Numbered from the stretch's first letter, positions 42,019-59,524 are shown. The stretch is DNA of 64,000 nt from Tragulus kanchil (GCA_022376925.1 JAIOJX010000006.1:58241394-58305393), one strand, 5' to 3'. Program-made: numbers and translations. The notes: a model not told the origin generated them from the letters alone.

Positions 42019-42245
42019 TGGGATTTCAGGGTGACACAGTGGTAAAGAAGTTGCCTGGCAACCAGGAGATGTGGATTTGATTCCTGAGTTCAGAAGATCC
42101 TCTGGAGGAAGAAATGGCAACCCACTCCAGTATTTTAGTACAGTAATTACTCCAGTAATTTAGAGAAATTTCATAAACAGAGAAGTTTGTCAGTTTACAG
42201 TCCATGGATTTGGAAAGAGTTGGGCATGACTTAGTGATTAAACCA
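42019..42245 (+). mobile_element. Bov-tA-type SINE, diverged, in GRIA4 intron 7
   Basis: Plus-strand SINE seen from ACAGTGGTAAAGAAGTTGCC, GGCAACCCACTCCAGTATTT and CAGTCCATGGATTTGGAAAG. A small repeated segment around 42130-42165 disrupts its middle. Confidence 0.75.
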
Positions 42246-42402
42246 CCACTCCTAATTTTCTATCCATCATTTTAGTTAGAAATGTCTCAGAAATGATAAT
42301 GACTCAATATATTAAAATGGCAATGGTAGTATAAATGTATATGAAGATATATTATTTGGTTTTCTTGAATATTCCATTTAAAAAGGACTATAAAATAAAT
42401 TG

Positions 42403-42834
<432 letters not shown>

Positions 42835-43481
42835 CTAACAAAATAAAAGTAAATATAATGATAAATATTAAATTCTTTATCAATTTTTAGCAATAGTTGG
42901 GAGACTGTGTGGATTTATGACATAAAGTACCATCCTTTCTGAAGGGCAGTTAAATTACTGATAATTAATTGACTATAGCTACAAAAATTTCTATTATTGT
43001 TTTATTACAAAGATTATATACCCAAATCTCACCACTATGATTTTTAAAAAGGAGAAAACTGACTTTGAAAAATAGAAATTCCAACGCAAAATTTTCCATC
43101 ATTTGGCAGAAGCCAGGCCTCTTTTTGTTGCCTTTTTGTTGTGTCCAAGTCAAAACAAATCTATCTATCTATATGTTTATCTATACATACTTTAATGGCT
43201 AAATGCAGTAGTTCTACAACCTACCTGTAGTCTCTTGTGGTTGAACCTCAGCAGGGGTGGGGCATCTTACTATTTCCTCTTCCAAATGTCCATCAGGGGT
43301 CTCAGATTTAATATATGTTTATTGACTTAGAGTGTATATTTCTGTCTAGTTTCTCAGAAGAATGAGTAGAGATGTTTATTGTTACTTTAATATAGGGTAC
43401 CAGAAATAGCATCTACTTATTTAAACAATGTGTATGCACTTTGCTAAGTAAGCATGAGTTTTGTTATACCTATGCCTGCTG

Positions 43482-45648
43482 AGTGTGCTCAGGAAGGTTA
43501 AATCATCTCTCTAAGTTTCTATTGCAACTTAGGATCAAAGTGGAGAAATGAAGTATATAGATCATCTGCTTTCTAACGATCATCTATGCTTCTCTTTGAG
43601 AAAAGGCAGATCCCTCGGGAAAAGATTATTAAGATTAAGAGAGAAAATGAAGAAAAATGCAGAAGAAAATATGATTTGTTTCAGCTGAAAATCAAAAACC
43701 AAGAAATACTTGTAAAATTCGATTAGAGAATTCCTAATCATATGAAAAATATGGTACAATTTTCTTGAAGTGTGGCAGAGCATCAATGGTTAATCATGAC
43801 AAAAATCTGCATTATCTCTTTCAGGAATTTCATATGTGCAATTCTGCATGATTAACATATACTAAGTCTATCTGTATATGGGGTAGTTTTGTGACATAGA
43901 ATATGGAAAATTAACTTGATTTTCTGCCCAGAAATTAAGAAAAAATATTTGAAATTTAAACTGTAGAAAGTAAATTTAGGTGATATGACTATTAAGTTTA
44001 GCAAATCAGCATTCCAGGAAAGAAAAGGACTAAAATATGGATAAGACAAAGTACATAAATTCTAACAAAGAACCTTTGAATGATAAAGATTCAAATTAAA
44101 ACTTCGTCAGAAAGATTTACATGGGACATATCAATTATTAGCCTTACTGTATATTCTTTGAGGACATGACAAAATAGGCTTAAGGATAATCCCACCCATA
44201 ATTGGAGTAGGATGGTTGATGAAAATTAAGCTAATTAACCAAAGCTGCATATACTGTCACCCCTGCCTGGAACAAAGTACCTTTGACTAGAGAAAGTCAT
44301 CCAATCATCTTTCAAGGAATGAAAACAACCATTGAAGTAGAAACAGCAAAAACAATAAAACAATGCTAGCATTTCAGGATCCAGAGATTAAAAAAAGAAA
44401 ATTATTATTGCTTTTCTAATAGGGAGAGAAAAGTTGAGAAGATGTGACACCAAAAAAGCCAAAGCACTTTCTGTGTTTAAAAAGTCCATTCATTTTTATG
44501 AAACTAGTGAACTAGAAGAGAGAACACATGCTGTATGGAGTTTTCTTTGAGATTTAAAGGCCAATGCCTTTTGGAAAAGCATTTGATTAAGTGTGCTCAG
44601 GAAGGTTAAATCATCTCTCTAAGTTTCTATTGCAACTTAGGATCAAAGTGGAGAAATGAAGTATATAGATCATCTGCTTTCTAACGATCATCTATGCTTC
44701 TCTTTGAGAAAAGGCAGATCCCTCGGGAAAAGATTATTAAGATTAAGAGAGAAAATGAAGAAAAATGCAGAAGAAAATATGATTTGTTTCAGCTGAAAAT
44801 CAAAAACCAAGAAATACTTGTAAAATTCGATTAGAGAATTCCTAATCATATGAAAAATATGGTACAATTTTCTTGAAGTGTGGCAGAGCATCAATGGTTA
44901 ATCATGACAAAAATCTGCATTATCTCTTTCAGGAATTTCATATGTGCAATTCTGCATGATTAACATATACTAAGTCTATCTGTATATGGGGTAGTTTTGT
45001 GACATAGAATATGGAAAATTAACTTGATTTTCTGCCCAGAAATTAAGAAAAAATATTTGAAATTTAAACTGTAGAAAGTAAATTTAGGTGATATGACTAT
45101 TAAGTTTAGCAAATCAGCATTCCAGGAAAGAAAAGGACTAAAATATGGATAAGACAAAGTACATAAATTCTAACAAAGAACCTTTGAATGATAAAGATTC
45201 AAATTAAAACTTCGTCAGAAAGATTTACATGGGACATATCAATTATTAGCCTTACTGTATATTCTTTGAGGACATGACAAAATAGGCTTAAGGATAATCC
45301 CACCCATAATTGGAGTAGGATGGTTGATGAAAATTAAGCTAATTAACCAAAGCTGCATATACTGTCACCCCTGCCTGGAACAAAGTACCTTTGACTAGAG
45401 AAAGTCATCCAATCATCTTTCAAGGAATGAAAACAACCATTGAAGTAGAAACAGCAAAAACAATAAAACAATGCTAGCATTTCAGGATCCAGAGATTAAA
45501 AAAAGAAAATTATTATTGCTTTTCTAATAGGGAGAGAAAAGTTGAGAAGATGTGACACCAAAAAAGCCAAAGCACTTTCTGTGTTTAAAAAGTCCATTCA
45601 TTTTTATGAAACTAGTGAACTAGAAGAGAGAACACATGCTGTATGGAG
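43482..45648. repeat. Block pair 15: 43482-44540 and 44590-45648
   Basis: A 1059-bp unit with 49 bp of filler of unknown origin (44541-44589). Confidence 0.93.
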
Positions 45649-47498
45649 TGGAGCAGAGCAAAGCAGATATTTATTCAGAGTGTCAAAGGCTTTTGACAGG
45701 TCATAGAACTGATAGGTGGAAAGAAGCAGTACTTTGAATTGGTTTTACTTTTTTTTTTTTTTTTAAGGATTTCACTCTTTTCTGTGTGTTTTGTGCTAAA
45801 ATCCAAGAAATCATATTTATGGGCAAATATTTCTATACGGCATCTAGAAATTCTAAATAAGTATACTCTTCTTTTTGGAGGCAAGTAAAACTAAGTTTTG
45901 ACCTAGAGCTACTTGTTGCTTTAAGCAGTGATTAGAATGTTGGCAGGATGAATTCTGTTAATCAATGATTGTATAAAAAATGATAGAGTTTGGCAGAATC
46001 ATAGTGATGAGTCTAGGTTTTGACAGGAAAGAACTGCATGAATTCTATTTCTGCTGCTCATAGTTTTATGGGAATGTTTTCAGTTATGATGCACAAAATA
46101 GGACAAGATCAAATAAAATAATGACTATTTTCTATGGTAGTTGTGAGGATGAAGTTTCATATTATGTCTGAGAGTCCTTTGAAAAATGTGCTAGACACTG
46201 GCTAAGAACAGTTAAGATTACCTAGATGACCCAAAATAGTTAAAAGAGTTGTCTAGTGTTCCTCAGTGCAAGAAGTCTGTGATATAGAAAATATACATAT
46301 TAAATGAGCTTTGTTCAAACTTGATTTATCATTTTATTTGCTGTGAATTCAGTTTATATTAATTAATCAACAATGTCTTAAATAAGATATTTTAAGCAGA
46401 GACACATTGAACAAAAAAAGCTAATTAACCAAAGCTGCATATACTGTCACCCCTGCCTGGAACAAAGTACCTTTGACTAGAGAAAGTCATCCAATCATCT
46501 TTCAAGGAATGAAAACAACCATTGAAGTAGAAACAGCAAAAACAATAAAACAATGCTAGCATTTCAGGATCCAGAGATTAAAAAAAGAAAATTATTATTG
46601 CTTTTCTAATAGGGAGAGAAAAGTTGAGAAGATGTGACACCAAAAAAGCCAAAGCACTTTCTGTGTTTAAAAAGTCCATTCATTTTTATGAAACTAGTGA
46701 ACTAGAAGAGAGAACACATGCTGTATGGAGTGGAGCAGAGCAAAGCAGATATTTATTCAGAGTGTCAAAGGCTTTTGACAGGTCATAGAACTGATAGGTG
46801 GAAAGAAGCAGTACTTTGAATTGGTTTTACTTTTTTTTTTTTTTTTAAGGATTTCACTCTTTTCTGTGTGTTTTGTGCTAAAATCCAAGAAATCATATTT
46901 ATGGGCAAATATTTCTATACGGCATCTAGAAATTCTAAATAAGTATACTCTTCTTTTTGGAGGCAAGTAAAACTAAGTTTTGACCTAGAGCTACTTGTTG
47001 CTTTAAGCAGTGATTAGAATGTTGGCAGGATGAATTCTGTTAATCAATGATTGTATAAAAAATGATAGAGTTTGGCAGAATCATAGTGATGAGTCTAGGT
47101 TTTGACAGGAAAGAACTGCATGAATTCTATTTCTGCTGCTCATAGTTTTATGGGAATGTTTTCAGTTATGATGCACAAAATAGGACAAGATCAAATAAAA
47201 TAATGACTATTTTCTATGGTAGTTGTGAGGATGAAGTTTCATATTATGTCTGAGAGTCCTTTGAAAAATGTGCTAGACACTGGCTAAGAACAGTTAAGAT
47301 TACCTAGATGACCCAAAATAGTTAAAAGAGTTGTCTAGTGTTCCTCAGTGCAAGAAGTCTGTGATATAGAAAATATACATATTAAATGAGCTTTGTTCAA
47401 ACTTGATTTATCATTTTATTTGCTGTGAATTCAGTTTATATTAATTAATCAACAATGTCTTAAATAAGATATTTTTAAGCAGAGACACATTGAACAAA
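45336..47498. repeat. Block pair 16: 45336-46424 and 46428-47498
   Basis: About 1.09 kb, overlapping the end of pair 15, so the segment near 44228 occurs three times. A T-run differs near 46391 versus 47474. Confidence 0.92.
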
Positions 47499-49496
47499 GT
47501 GTTATGTATTGATTTGTTGAAAAAAATGTTATGACCTAATTTTGTGATCTCCTCTAGGAATAAGAGTTCAATATTCACTCATTCAGTGTTCATGATAACT
47601 TTACAGCATGTAACTACCATGAATAATGAGAAATAATTATATGCATTTATTAAATGGACACTGAGTGTCTAGTATCATGCTAAGAGTATGAAAGATGAAA
47701 AAAACTATACATGTTTGTATATAAAACAAAGTACCCAAAGCTAGGACATAGATAAATCGGGTTGGAGATTATCAAATAGTAAACATTGTCATAGGCTAAA
47801 GGCAACATAGGAAAGGACTAACCATAACAGTGTGTCCAGACAGAAGGATTACGGTAAACAAATATTATTACTTATTATCCCTGAAATTTAGGAAAAAAAA
47901 AAAGTCACAAGGAGTGACAAAACACTGCCAAGAAATTTGAAGCTCATTCTAGATACTAAAACTCTAAGGATAACAAGAATTTGAAACGATGACTTACTGA
48001 AGAACTGTTGAGATTAAAAAATAAAACTGAAAAAATATGTGAGGAAGAAAGAACCACAAATAGAGAAGAGAAGAGCTAGGGAGTCTCTACATTCACTGAT
48101 GACAGAATGAGAGAACATGCTGTAAAGCAAATTATTCAGATGAGTTTAGAAGGAAACGTTATATTTGCTGTCCATGTGTATTAATATTTGAAGTACTTGA
48201 GTTTTGATGATTATTTTTCTCTGAACCAGCTTGTAGGCAAAAGGCAGATTAAAAGACTTCTGAAGTTCCTTTTAATCCTGAAGGTGGTGTGCATCTTGGA
48301 AAATTTTTGGCTTTTTAATATACTTTCATATGTATTATCTGAGCAAGCAAAGTGCTATAGTATAGTGGGCAATGCACTTGTCTAAGGCTCAGGGAGTTCA
48401 CAACTTGATCTTGGGTGGGCATTCCAACAAATCTGGTCCTTGACTGAAGGACAATCAATCAATCTACCATTTAATATCTTGCATTTGGTAATCTGTAAAA
48501 TCAGAGGATGGAACTACAGTGCTTAATACATAAAGGATAAATGGTTTGTTTTGAGATTCTATGCTTTTATAGAGTAGTGAAAATGACATAACTAGACATA
48601 ATTTCTATATTATTCAGAAGACATTGACATGGCTAGAAGGGAAAGTTTTATAACTAGGAAATAAAATAGGTGAGATTCTCTACAGTAGATTATATTTTCT
48701 TAGGCTTGAAATACTCAAACATGCCAAAAAATTACAATCGAAAACTTTTATCTTTTGCTAATGAAAAAAATTTGCAAAAATGGACACTGAGTGTCTAGTA
48801 TCATGCTAAGAGTATGAAAGATGAAAAAAACTATACATGTTTGTATATAAAACAAAGTACCCAAAGCTAGGACATAGATAAATCGGGTTGGAGATTATCA
48901 AATAGTAAACATTGTCATAGGCTAAAGGCAACATAGGAAAGGACTAACCATAACAGTGTGTCCAGACAGAAGGATTACGGTAAACAAATATTATTACTTA
49001 TTATCCCTGAAATTTAGGAAAAAAAAAAAGTCACAAGGAGTGACAAAACACTGCCAAGAAATTTGAAGCTCATTCTAGATACTAAAACTCTAAGGATAAC
49101 AAGAATTTGAAACGATGACTTACTGAAGAACTGTTGAGATTAAAAAATAAAACTGAAAAAATATGTGAGGAAGAAAGAACCACAAATAGAGAAGAGAAGA
49201 GCTAGGGAGTCTCTACATTCACTGATGACAGAATGAGAGAACATGCTGTAAAGCAAATTATTCAGATGAGTTTAGAAGGAAACGTTATATTTGCTGTCCA
49301 TGTGTATTAATATTTGAAGTACTTGAGTTTTGATGATTATTTTTCTCTGAACCAGCTTGTAGGCAAAAGGCAGATTAAAAGACTTCTGAAGTTCCTTTTA
49401 ATCCTGAAGGTGGTGTGCATCTTGGAAAATTTTTGGCTTTTTAATATACTTTCATATGTATTATCTGAGCAAGCAAAGTGCTATAGTATAGTGGGC

Positions 49497-51810
<2,314 letters not shown>

Positions 51811-53714
51811 CTATAAAAATCAGTATGACAGTTTGTTAAGCTTAGTTAATCACTGCAGTTAATAGTTAACATTTTGACTCCTCAATGTTAACATGAATTG
51901 GTAACCAATACAATTTCAAATAAAGTGATGGCTAGAAACTAGTGGAAGGTACAATTATGTCAATTTAGCTGTTAAATTCTGTCACTCAAAAACTAATACA
52001 TGATGCCACATCAACAACAACAAAAAACAGAAATCACATCATTATCTCAGAAGATACAGAAAAAGCATGTGACAGAATTCATCATCCATTTATGAAAAAA
52101 ATTCTTGCCAAAGTGAGTATAGTGGATATATATATATCAACATAATAAATGCTATTTTTTGACAGACTCACAGCCTATATAATATTCAGTGGTGAAAAGC
52201 TGAAAATCTTCTTGCTAAAATCTGGAGTAAGGCAAGAATTCCTACTTGTCACCACTTGTATTCAACATACCATTGGAAGTCTTAGTCACAGCAATCACAT
52301 AAGAAAAAGAAATAAGATAGTATCCAAATTTGTAGGGAAAAGGTAAAATTGACATTATCTGCAGATTATAAGATACTATAGATAGGAAGCCCTAAAGATT
52401 CCACATAAAAAATACTAGAACTGATAAAAGACTTCAGCAAGATATAAGAATACAAAATTAACATACAGAAAACTGTTGAATTTTTTTACACTAATAGTAC
52501 ATATCAGTGAGAGGATATAAAATAAATATTAAAATTACATCAGAAAAACTTAAAATACCCAGGCATAAACTATACTATATAGGTGAAAGACCTACATGCT
52601 AAGATCTATAAAAAAATGATAAAAGAAATTGGAGATAACTCAAAGAAATTGAGAGATATCCCATGCTCTTGGATTAGAAGAATAAATATTGTTAAAATGG
52701 CTAACTACCTAAAAATATATACAGATTTAATGAGATACTTATCAAATTAGGTATGACATTTTTCACAGAAATAGAATGAATAATTCTAAAATTTACATGG
52801 AACCACAAAAAACCCAGAATTGAAAAGCAATCTCGAAGAAAAAGAGCAATTGGAGGATAACCCTCCCATACTTCAGAGAGTAATACAAAGTTACAGTAAT
52901 CAAAACAGCATAGTCTTGGCACAAAAACAGACATGTTGATCAATGGAATAGAATAGACAGCCCAGAAATAAACCAACAGATCAGTTAATCTTCAACGAAG
53001 GAGGCAAGACTATACAGTGGAGAAAGGAGTCTCCTCAGCAAGTGGTTTTGGGATAATTGGATAGCTGCATATAAATCAATGAACTAGGAACACTCCCTTA
53101 TACATAGGACTAAACTCAGAATGGCTTAAAGATATAAATATGAGACATGATTCCATAACTCCTAGAAGAGAACATAGGCAAAACATAAATTGAGCAGTAT
53201 GTCTTTGTTCAGTCTCCCAAAGCCAAATAAATAAAAGCAAAAATAAATAAATTGGAACTAGTCAAAATTAAAAAATTTTGTGCAGCAAAGGAAATCATAA
53301 AATGAAAAGACAGCCTACAGAGTGGAAGAAAATATTTGCAAAGGACTTAATTTCCAAAATATACAAACAGTTCATACAGTTTAATATCAACAAGACAAAT
53401 AACCTAATCAAAACATGGGTGGAAGACCTGAATATAATAGCCTTTTTTTGTCCAAAGAAGACATACAGATGGTCGAATAGCTCATGAAAATATATTAAAT
53501 ATTGCTAATCAATAGAGAAATGCAAATAAAAATCACAATGAGGGATCACCTTACACAAGTCAGAAGGTTATTTTCAAAAAATCTATAAATAATAAATGCT
53601 GGAAAGGGTGTGGAGAAAAGAGAACCCTCTGCACTGTTTGGTGGGAAGGTACATTGGTGTAACCACTATGGAGAACAATATGGAGATTCATTAAGAGACC
53701 AAAAATAAAGTTAC

Positions 53715-53935
53715 CATGTGTGCACGTGTTAAGTCACTTCAGTCATATCTGACTCTGAGAGCCTATGGGCTGTAATCCTCCAGGCTCCTCTGTCCAAGGG
53801 ATTCTCTAGGCAAAATACTGGAGTGGGTGCCATTCCCTCCTCCTGGGTATCTGCTGACCCAGGGATCAAACCCACATCACTTTATGTCTCCTACAATGGT
53901 AAGTATGTTCTGTACCACTAGTGCCAGCTGAATAT
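53715..53935 (-). mobile_element. Bov-tA-type SINE inside L1 (copy 1)
   Basis: Antisense SINE recognised by AGTCACTTCAGTCATATCTG and AATACTGGAGTGGGTGCCAT. It interrupts L1 ORF2, so it is younger than the L1. Confidence 0.8.
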
Positions 53936-54851
53936 CCCAAAGCTTCCATATGATTCAACAATTCTACCCTTGTACATACATCTGGAGAAAATTCTAATTT
54001 GAAAAGACATATCTGCACACCAGTGTTCATAGTAGCACTATTTATAATGGCCAAGACAAGGAAACAACCTAAATGCCCATTGACAAATCAGTTAATAAAG
54101 GAGATATGGTATATACACAAACTAATAAAAATATATGCTCTAGAGATTATCATACTAAGTAAAAAATCTCCTCAGCAAGTGGTTTTGGGATAATTGGATA
54201 GCTGCATATAAATCAATGAACTAGGAACACTCCCTTATACATAGGACTAAACTCAGAATGGCTTAAAGATATAAATATGAGACATGATTCCATAACTCCT
54301 AGAAGAGAACATAGGCAAAACATAAATTGAGCAGTATGTCTTTGTTCAGTCTCCCAAAGCCAAATAAATAAAAGCAAAAATAAATAAATTGGAACTAGTC
54401 AAAATTAAAAAATTTTGTGCAGCAAAGGAAATCATAAAATGAAAAGACAGCCTACAGAGTGGAAGAAAATATTTGCAAAGGACTTAATTTCCAAAATATA
54501 CAAACAGTTCATACAGTTTAATATCAACAAGACAAATAACCTAATCAAAACATGGGTGGAAGACCTGAATATAATAGCCTGTTTTTGTCCAAAGAAGACA
54601 TACAGATGGTCGAATAGCTCATGAAAATATATTAAATATTGCTAATCAATAGAGAAATGCAAATAAAAATCACAATGAGGGATCACCTTACACAAGTCAG
54701 AAGGTTATTTTCAAAAAATCTATAAATAATAAATGCTGGAAAGGGTGTGGAGAAAAGAGAACCCTCTGCACTGTTTGGTGGGAAGGTACATTGGTGTAAC
54801 CACTATGGAGAACAATATGGAGATTCATTAAGAGACCAAAAATAAAGTTAC

Positions 54852-55072
54852 CATGTGTGCACGTGTTAAGTCACTTCAGTCATATCTGACTCTGAGAGCC
54901 TATGGGCTGTAATCCTCCAGGCTCCTCTGTCCAAGGGATTCTCTAGGCAAAATACTGGAGTGGGTGCCATTCCCTCCTCCTGGGTATCTGCTGACCCAGG
55001 GATCAAACCCACATCACTTTATGTCTCCTACAATGGTAAGTATGTTCTGTACCACTAGTGCCAGCTGAATAT
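54852..55072 (-). mobile_element. Bov-tA-type SINE inside L1 (copy 2)
   Basis: Block-duplicate of 53715-53935. Its second half is used again at 56088-56199 at the start of the next block. Confidence 0.8.
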
Positions 55073-55614
55073 CCCAAAGCTTCCATATGATTCAACAATT
55101 CTACCCTTGTACATACATCTGGAGAAAATTCTAATTTGAAAAGACATATCTGCACACCAGTGTTCATAGTAGCACTATTTATAATGGCCAAGACAAGGAA
55201 ACAACCTAAATGCCCATTGACAAATCAGTTAATAAAGGAGATATGGTATATACACACTATAGAATATTGCTCAAATTAAAAGAATGAGTTCATATAGCAA
55301 CATGGATGGACCTAGAGATTATCATACTAAGTAAATTAAGTCAGACAGAGAAGGATAAATATTTTATGATATCATTTATATGTGAAATCAGAATAAAATA
55401 ATACAGGTTAAATTTATTTACAAAACAGACTTAACACACATAGAAATCAAATTTGTGCTTACTAAAGTAGAAGATGTGGGAAGAAAAGATTAAAAGTTTA
55501 GGATTAACAGATGTATGCTACTATATATAAAATGGATAAACAATAAAGGACCATAGCATAGGGAACTATATCAATATTTTGTAATAATCTATAATGGAAA
55601 AGAATCTGAAAAAT

Positions 55615-55671
55615 AATATATATATATTTATATATACACACACACATATATAAACACATATATAAACACAT
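55615..55671. repeat. TA/CA microsatellite in L1 3' UTR
   Basis: TA run followed by CA and TATAAACACA units. A slightly shorter copy lies at about 56742-56796. Confidence 0.8.
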
Positions 55672-55744
55672 TGTATATAACTGAATCACTTTGCTCTACA
55701 TTTGAAACTAACGCAGCATTATTTTTCAATGAAAAAAAATTTAA

Positions 55745-55985
55745 CATGACTTCCTTGGTAGTCCAGTGGGTAAAGAGTTTGCCTTGCAGTGCAAGGGTCA
55801 TTGGTTCCATCCCTGGCCCAGAAAGATCCCATGTGCAGTGGAGCAGCTGGGTCAATGTATCCAATTATGAGCCAGCGTTCTGGTGTGCATGCTCCCAGAG
55901 CTAGTGCTCTCCAATGAGAGAGGTCACTGCAATGGGAGGCCCACACATGCCAAAGAATAAAAAGATGGATGAAAATAAATGATGA
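55745..55985 (+). mobile_element. CHR-like SINE at an L1 end (copy 1)
   Basis: Plus-strand variant SINE with GTCCAGTGGGTAAAGAGTTT, CAATGTATCCAATTATGAGC and CACACATGCCAAAGAATAAA, inserted next to the L1 3' end. Confidence 0.82.
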
Positions 55986-56869
55986 TTTAGAGACAAAAAG
56001 AAAAAAAAAAACCTAACAAACAAAAAAGGATACAAATGTTTCTAGTTCAATTAAATTCAATTTAACAAGTATTAATATTTCAAAAAGGTGGGTGCCATTC
56101 CCTCCTCCTGGGTATCTGCTGACCCAGGGATCAAACCCACATCACTTTATGTCTCCTACAATGGTAAGTATGTTCTGTACCACTAGTGCCAGCTGAATAT
56201 CCCAAAGCTTCCATATGATTCAACAATTCTACCCTTGTACATACATCTGGAGAAAATTCTAATTTGAAAAGACATATCTGCACACCAGTGTTCATAGTAG
56301 CACTATTTATAATGGCCAAGACAAGGAAACAACCTAAATGCCCATTGACAAATCAGTTAATAAAGGAGATATGGTATATACACACTATAGAATATTGCTC
56401 AAATTAAAAGAATGAGTTCATATAGCAACATGGATGGACCTAGAGATTATCATACTAAGTAAATTAAGTCAGACAGAGAAGGATAAATATTTTATGATAT
56501 CATTTATATGTGAAATCAGAATAAAATAATACAGGTTAAATTTATTTACAAAACAGACTTAACACACATAGAAATCAAATTTGTGCTTACTAAAGTAGAA
56601 GATGTGGGAAGAAAAGATTAAAAGTTTAGGATTAACAGATGTATGCTACTATATATAAAATGGATAAACAATAAAGGACCATAGCATAGGGAACTATATC
56701 AATATTTTGTAATAATCTATAATGGAAAAGAATCTGAAAATAATATATATATATTTATATACACACACACATATATAAACACATATATAAACACATTGTA
56801 TATAACTGAATCACTTTGCTCTACATTTGAAACTAACGCAGCATTATTTTTCAATGAAAAAAAATTTAA

Positions 56870-57110
56870 CATGACTTCCTTGGTAGTCCAGTGGGTAAAG
56901 AGTTTGCCTTGCAGTGCAAGGGTCATTGGTTCCATCCCTGGCCCAGAAAGATCCCATGTGCAGTGGAGCAGCTGGGTCAATGTATCCAATTATGAGCCAG
57001 CGTTCTGGTGTGCATGCTCCCAGAGCTAGTGCTCTCCAATGAGAGAGGTCACTGCAATGGGAGGCCCACACATGCCAAAGAATAAAAAGATGGATGAAAA
57101 TAAATGATGA
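56870..57110 (+). mobile_element. CHR-like SINE at an L1 end (copy 2)
   Basis: Block-duplicate of 55745-55985 at an offset of 1125 bp. The following sequence (57207 onward) continues as single-copy DNA. Confidence 0.82.
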
Positions 57111-57206
57111 TTTAGAGACAAAAAGAAAAAAAAAAACCTAACAAACAAAAAAGGATACAAATGTTTCTAGTTCAATTAAATTCAATTTAACAAGTATTAA
57201 TATTTC

Positions 57207-59028
57207 TTAAGTGCCTCTGAGTTCCTTTTATGAAGTGTGGGTCTGGATACAGGAGATGAATAAAAGTACCAAAAAGTCTCCTGTTAAGGTCGTATTTGTC
57301 ATCTGATATAGATAAGCAGATATGTGTCTTATGTGAAATTGTGTCTTATACTAATACTAAGGTATTATGGTAATCTGAGTCTGTGATGTGTAAAACTTTT
57401 CATAGAGGTTTAGTATAATTACAGTGTGGTTTAAAAGCAAATAGAGATAGTGCTTTGAGACAGAGAGTGAAAGCTGTGATTATATCAGTCTCTATATCCT
57501 CAAACTCCTGGGAAATGGCAGTGGATGAGATGAGAGAAAATAGGTCATTTGTGTTTGGTAAGGAAAAATATGGGATCCACAAGGTGGAGTGAGGAAGGTG
57601 GAAGGGAAGGCTGTCATCTCATTTGGTTCAGAGGTAGTTACTTTAAAATTTCTGGAAAAAAACTTATTTATTTTACAACTCTATCTATGTATCTATATCT
57701 TCTATACAGTATATTCCATACTTGGCCCTTTTTTCCCATTAGAAATTTGAGGTAACATAATTTTGTAAACAAACAAACAATTATAGGAAGATGGCAGAAA
57801 GCATATTAAAAAGTGAATTAATATAACCAAAGATATTAGCTCAGACAAAAGCCCCCCTACACACACATGTATACACACACAGAGAGTTTCAATCATCTGC
57901 ACTTGTTTTCCTTTCTGTTCCCTCTTAGTATTTAGGAAACTTGTTTGAAAAATGTGAATTTGATTCAGTAGCCTTGAGAAAACTTTAATCAGGGACAATA
58001 GGAATCAGGAAGAAGAAGACGATCTATTGTTACCTATACTCCTGCATGTGTCGTAGTCATGATTTTGGAAACTTCTCTGTGTTTTATTTTAATAATAAAG
58101 GGAACTGTCTTACTAGCCAAAGTATACATGTTTCTGTATGATTGGAAGAAGAAACAAATCACAAAATGAAACAAAGTTGTTATAGAAAGACCCAGGAGTG
58201 TGTATTCATAGTTAATATTGATGCTGGGCTGATTATGTATCAGACACTGTGGTAAGCACATTTCACTGATTATCAACCTAGTTTAGTTCTAATAACAAAC
58301 TTATGAGATAGATCCTATTATTAACCTTACCCTAAAAATAAAGAAACAGAATTGATTAAAGCAAAACTATTCAAGACCTCCCATAAAATACATATTAGAA
58401 CCAAGAGACTCTTAATTTTGCCTTTTTAATAGTATGTTCTTATGTGTTCTTACACAAATATGTGCTTTCAATTTTGGTATTTATCATAATATTCCTAGGA
58501 GAGACAGGGAGATACTGTAGAAAACAACCCAGGCTCTGAATTCCATTTCTGGAACTTTCTAGCCTTAGGCTTTCCACATGCAAAAGAAGAATGATAATGC
58601 TAAATCAGTTAGCACATCGGTTTGAATTTAGTAAACAATAGCTATTGCTAATTAATTCACTCAATAAATATTTATTTTATGTCTATTATATGCTATCTGA
58701 TTTGAAAGTTCATTAGTAATATTCTCATTTCACTGGGAAAGAAATTAGACACTGGAAATCAAGCCTATGTTTTTGAAATTGGAAAAATACTATCAGTCTT
58801 TAGTAAAATGTCAGCTGAACATTTGTTATGAAAATTAGAAGATAAGGCAGACGCACAGAAGGACAAATAATTTTGATTTTTCAAAACTATAATGATTCAA
58901 CTATTGCATTAATTGCTAATTGATGACATTACTATTTTATTTTAGTAATGTCTGAAATAGAATACCTGCCGTTTTCTTTGATAGACATATCCCACAGATG
59001 CAATACATTCAGACAAAGCTGCAGCTCT
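57207..59028. other. Single-copy intronic stretch with no recognised feature
   Basis: AT-rich sequence between block pair 20 and the BovB. The short open frames on both strands show no domain or codon pattern that I recognise. It is one of the few stretches not touched by the tandem duplications. Confidence 0.7.
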
Positions 59029-59484
59029 GTTGTTGTTCAGTCGCTAAGTCGTGTCTGACTCTCTGCAAGCTCATGGACTGTAGCATACCAGGCTTCTCTG
59101 TCCTTTTCTATCTTCCAGAGTTTGCTTAAATTCATATTCATTGAGATGATGATGTTATCTAACCATCTCATCCTCTGCTGTCCCCTTCTTCTTCTGCTAT
59201 CAATGTTTCCCAGCATCAGGGTCTTTTCCAATGAGTTGTATGGACAAGATATTGGAGCTTCAGCTTCAGTATCAGTCCTTTCAATGACTATTCATGGTTG
59301 ACTTCCTTTAGGGTGGACTGATTTCCTCTTCTTGCTGCTCAAGGGACTCTCAGGAGTCTTCAACAGCACCACAATTTGAAAGCATCAGTTCTTTGGTGTT
59401 AAGCTTTTTTTATGGTCAAACTCTCACATCCAGATAAAACCACACCTTTGACCATATCGGCCTTTGTTGGCACAGTGATGCCCC

Positions 59485-59524
59485 TGTTTTTTTGTTTTTT
59501 TGTTTTTTTGTTTTTTTTTTTTTT
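59485..59524. repeat. T7G tandem repeat within BovB
   Basis: Four units of G followed by seven or more T, an expansion inside the antisense BovB. Confidence 0.85.

Larger units (their letters stand above)
53031..55256. repeat. Block pair 19: 53031-54119 and 54168-55256
   Basis: A 1089-bp unit of L1 and SINE sequence. The filler (54120-54167) holds TAGAGATTATCATACTAAGT, found at about 55314 in the second copy, so about 50 bp are skipped. A T/G change lies near 53445 versus 54582. Confidence 0.92.
52008..55740 (+). mobile_element. Degraded L1, ORF2 3' part and 3' UTR (contains a block duplication)
   Basis: Plus-strand L1 remnant. It begins near the reverse transcriptase (about 52030-52110, similar to the DAEKAFDKIQHPFM motif), passes through degenerate ORF2 with many stops, and ends with a ruminant L1 3' UTR (55490-55715, GCATAGGGAACTATATCAAT). 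A Bov-tA SINE is inserted at about 53715. The 1.09-kb block at 53031 is repeated at 54168, so the L1 looks longer than it is. Confidence 0.8.
54960..57206. repeat. Block pair 20: 54960-56081 and 56088-57206
   Basis: About 1.12 kb, starting inside a SINE and overlapping pair 19, so part of it occurs three times (from 53823, 54960 and 56088). The dinucleotide tract near 55616 differs slightly between copies. Confidence 0.92.
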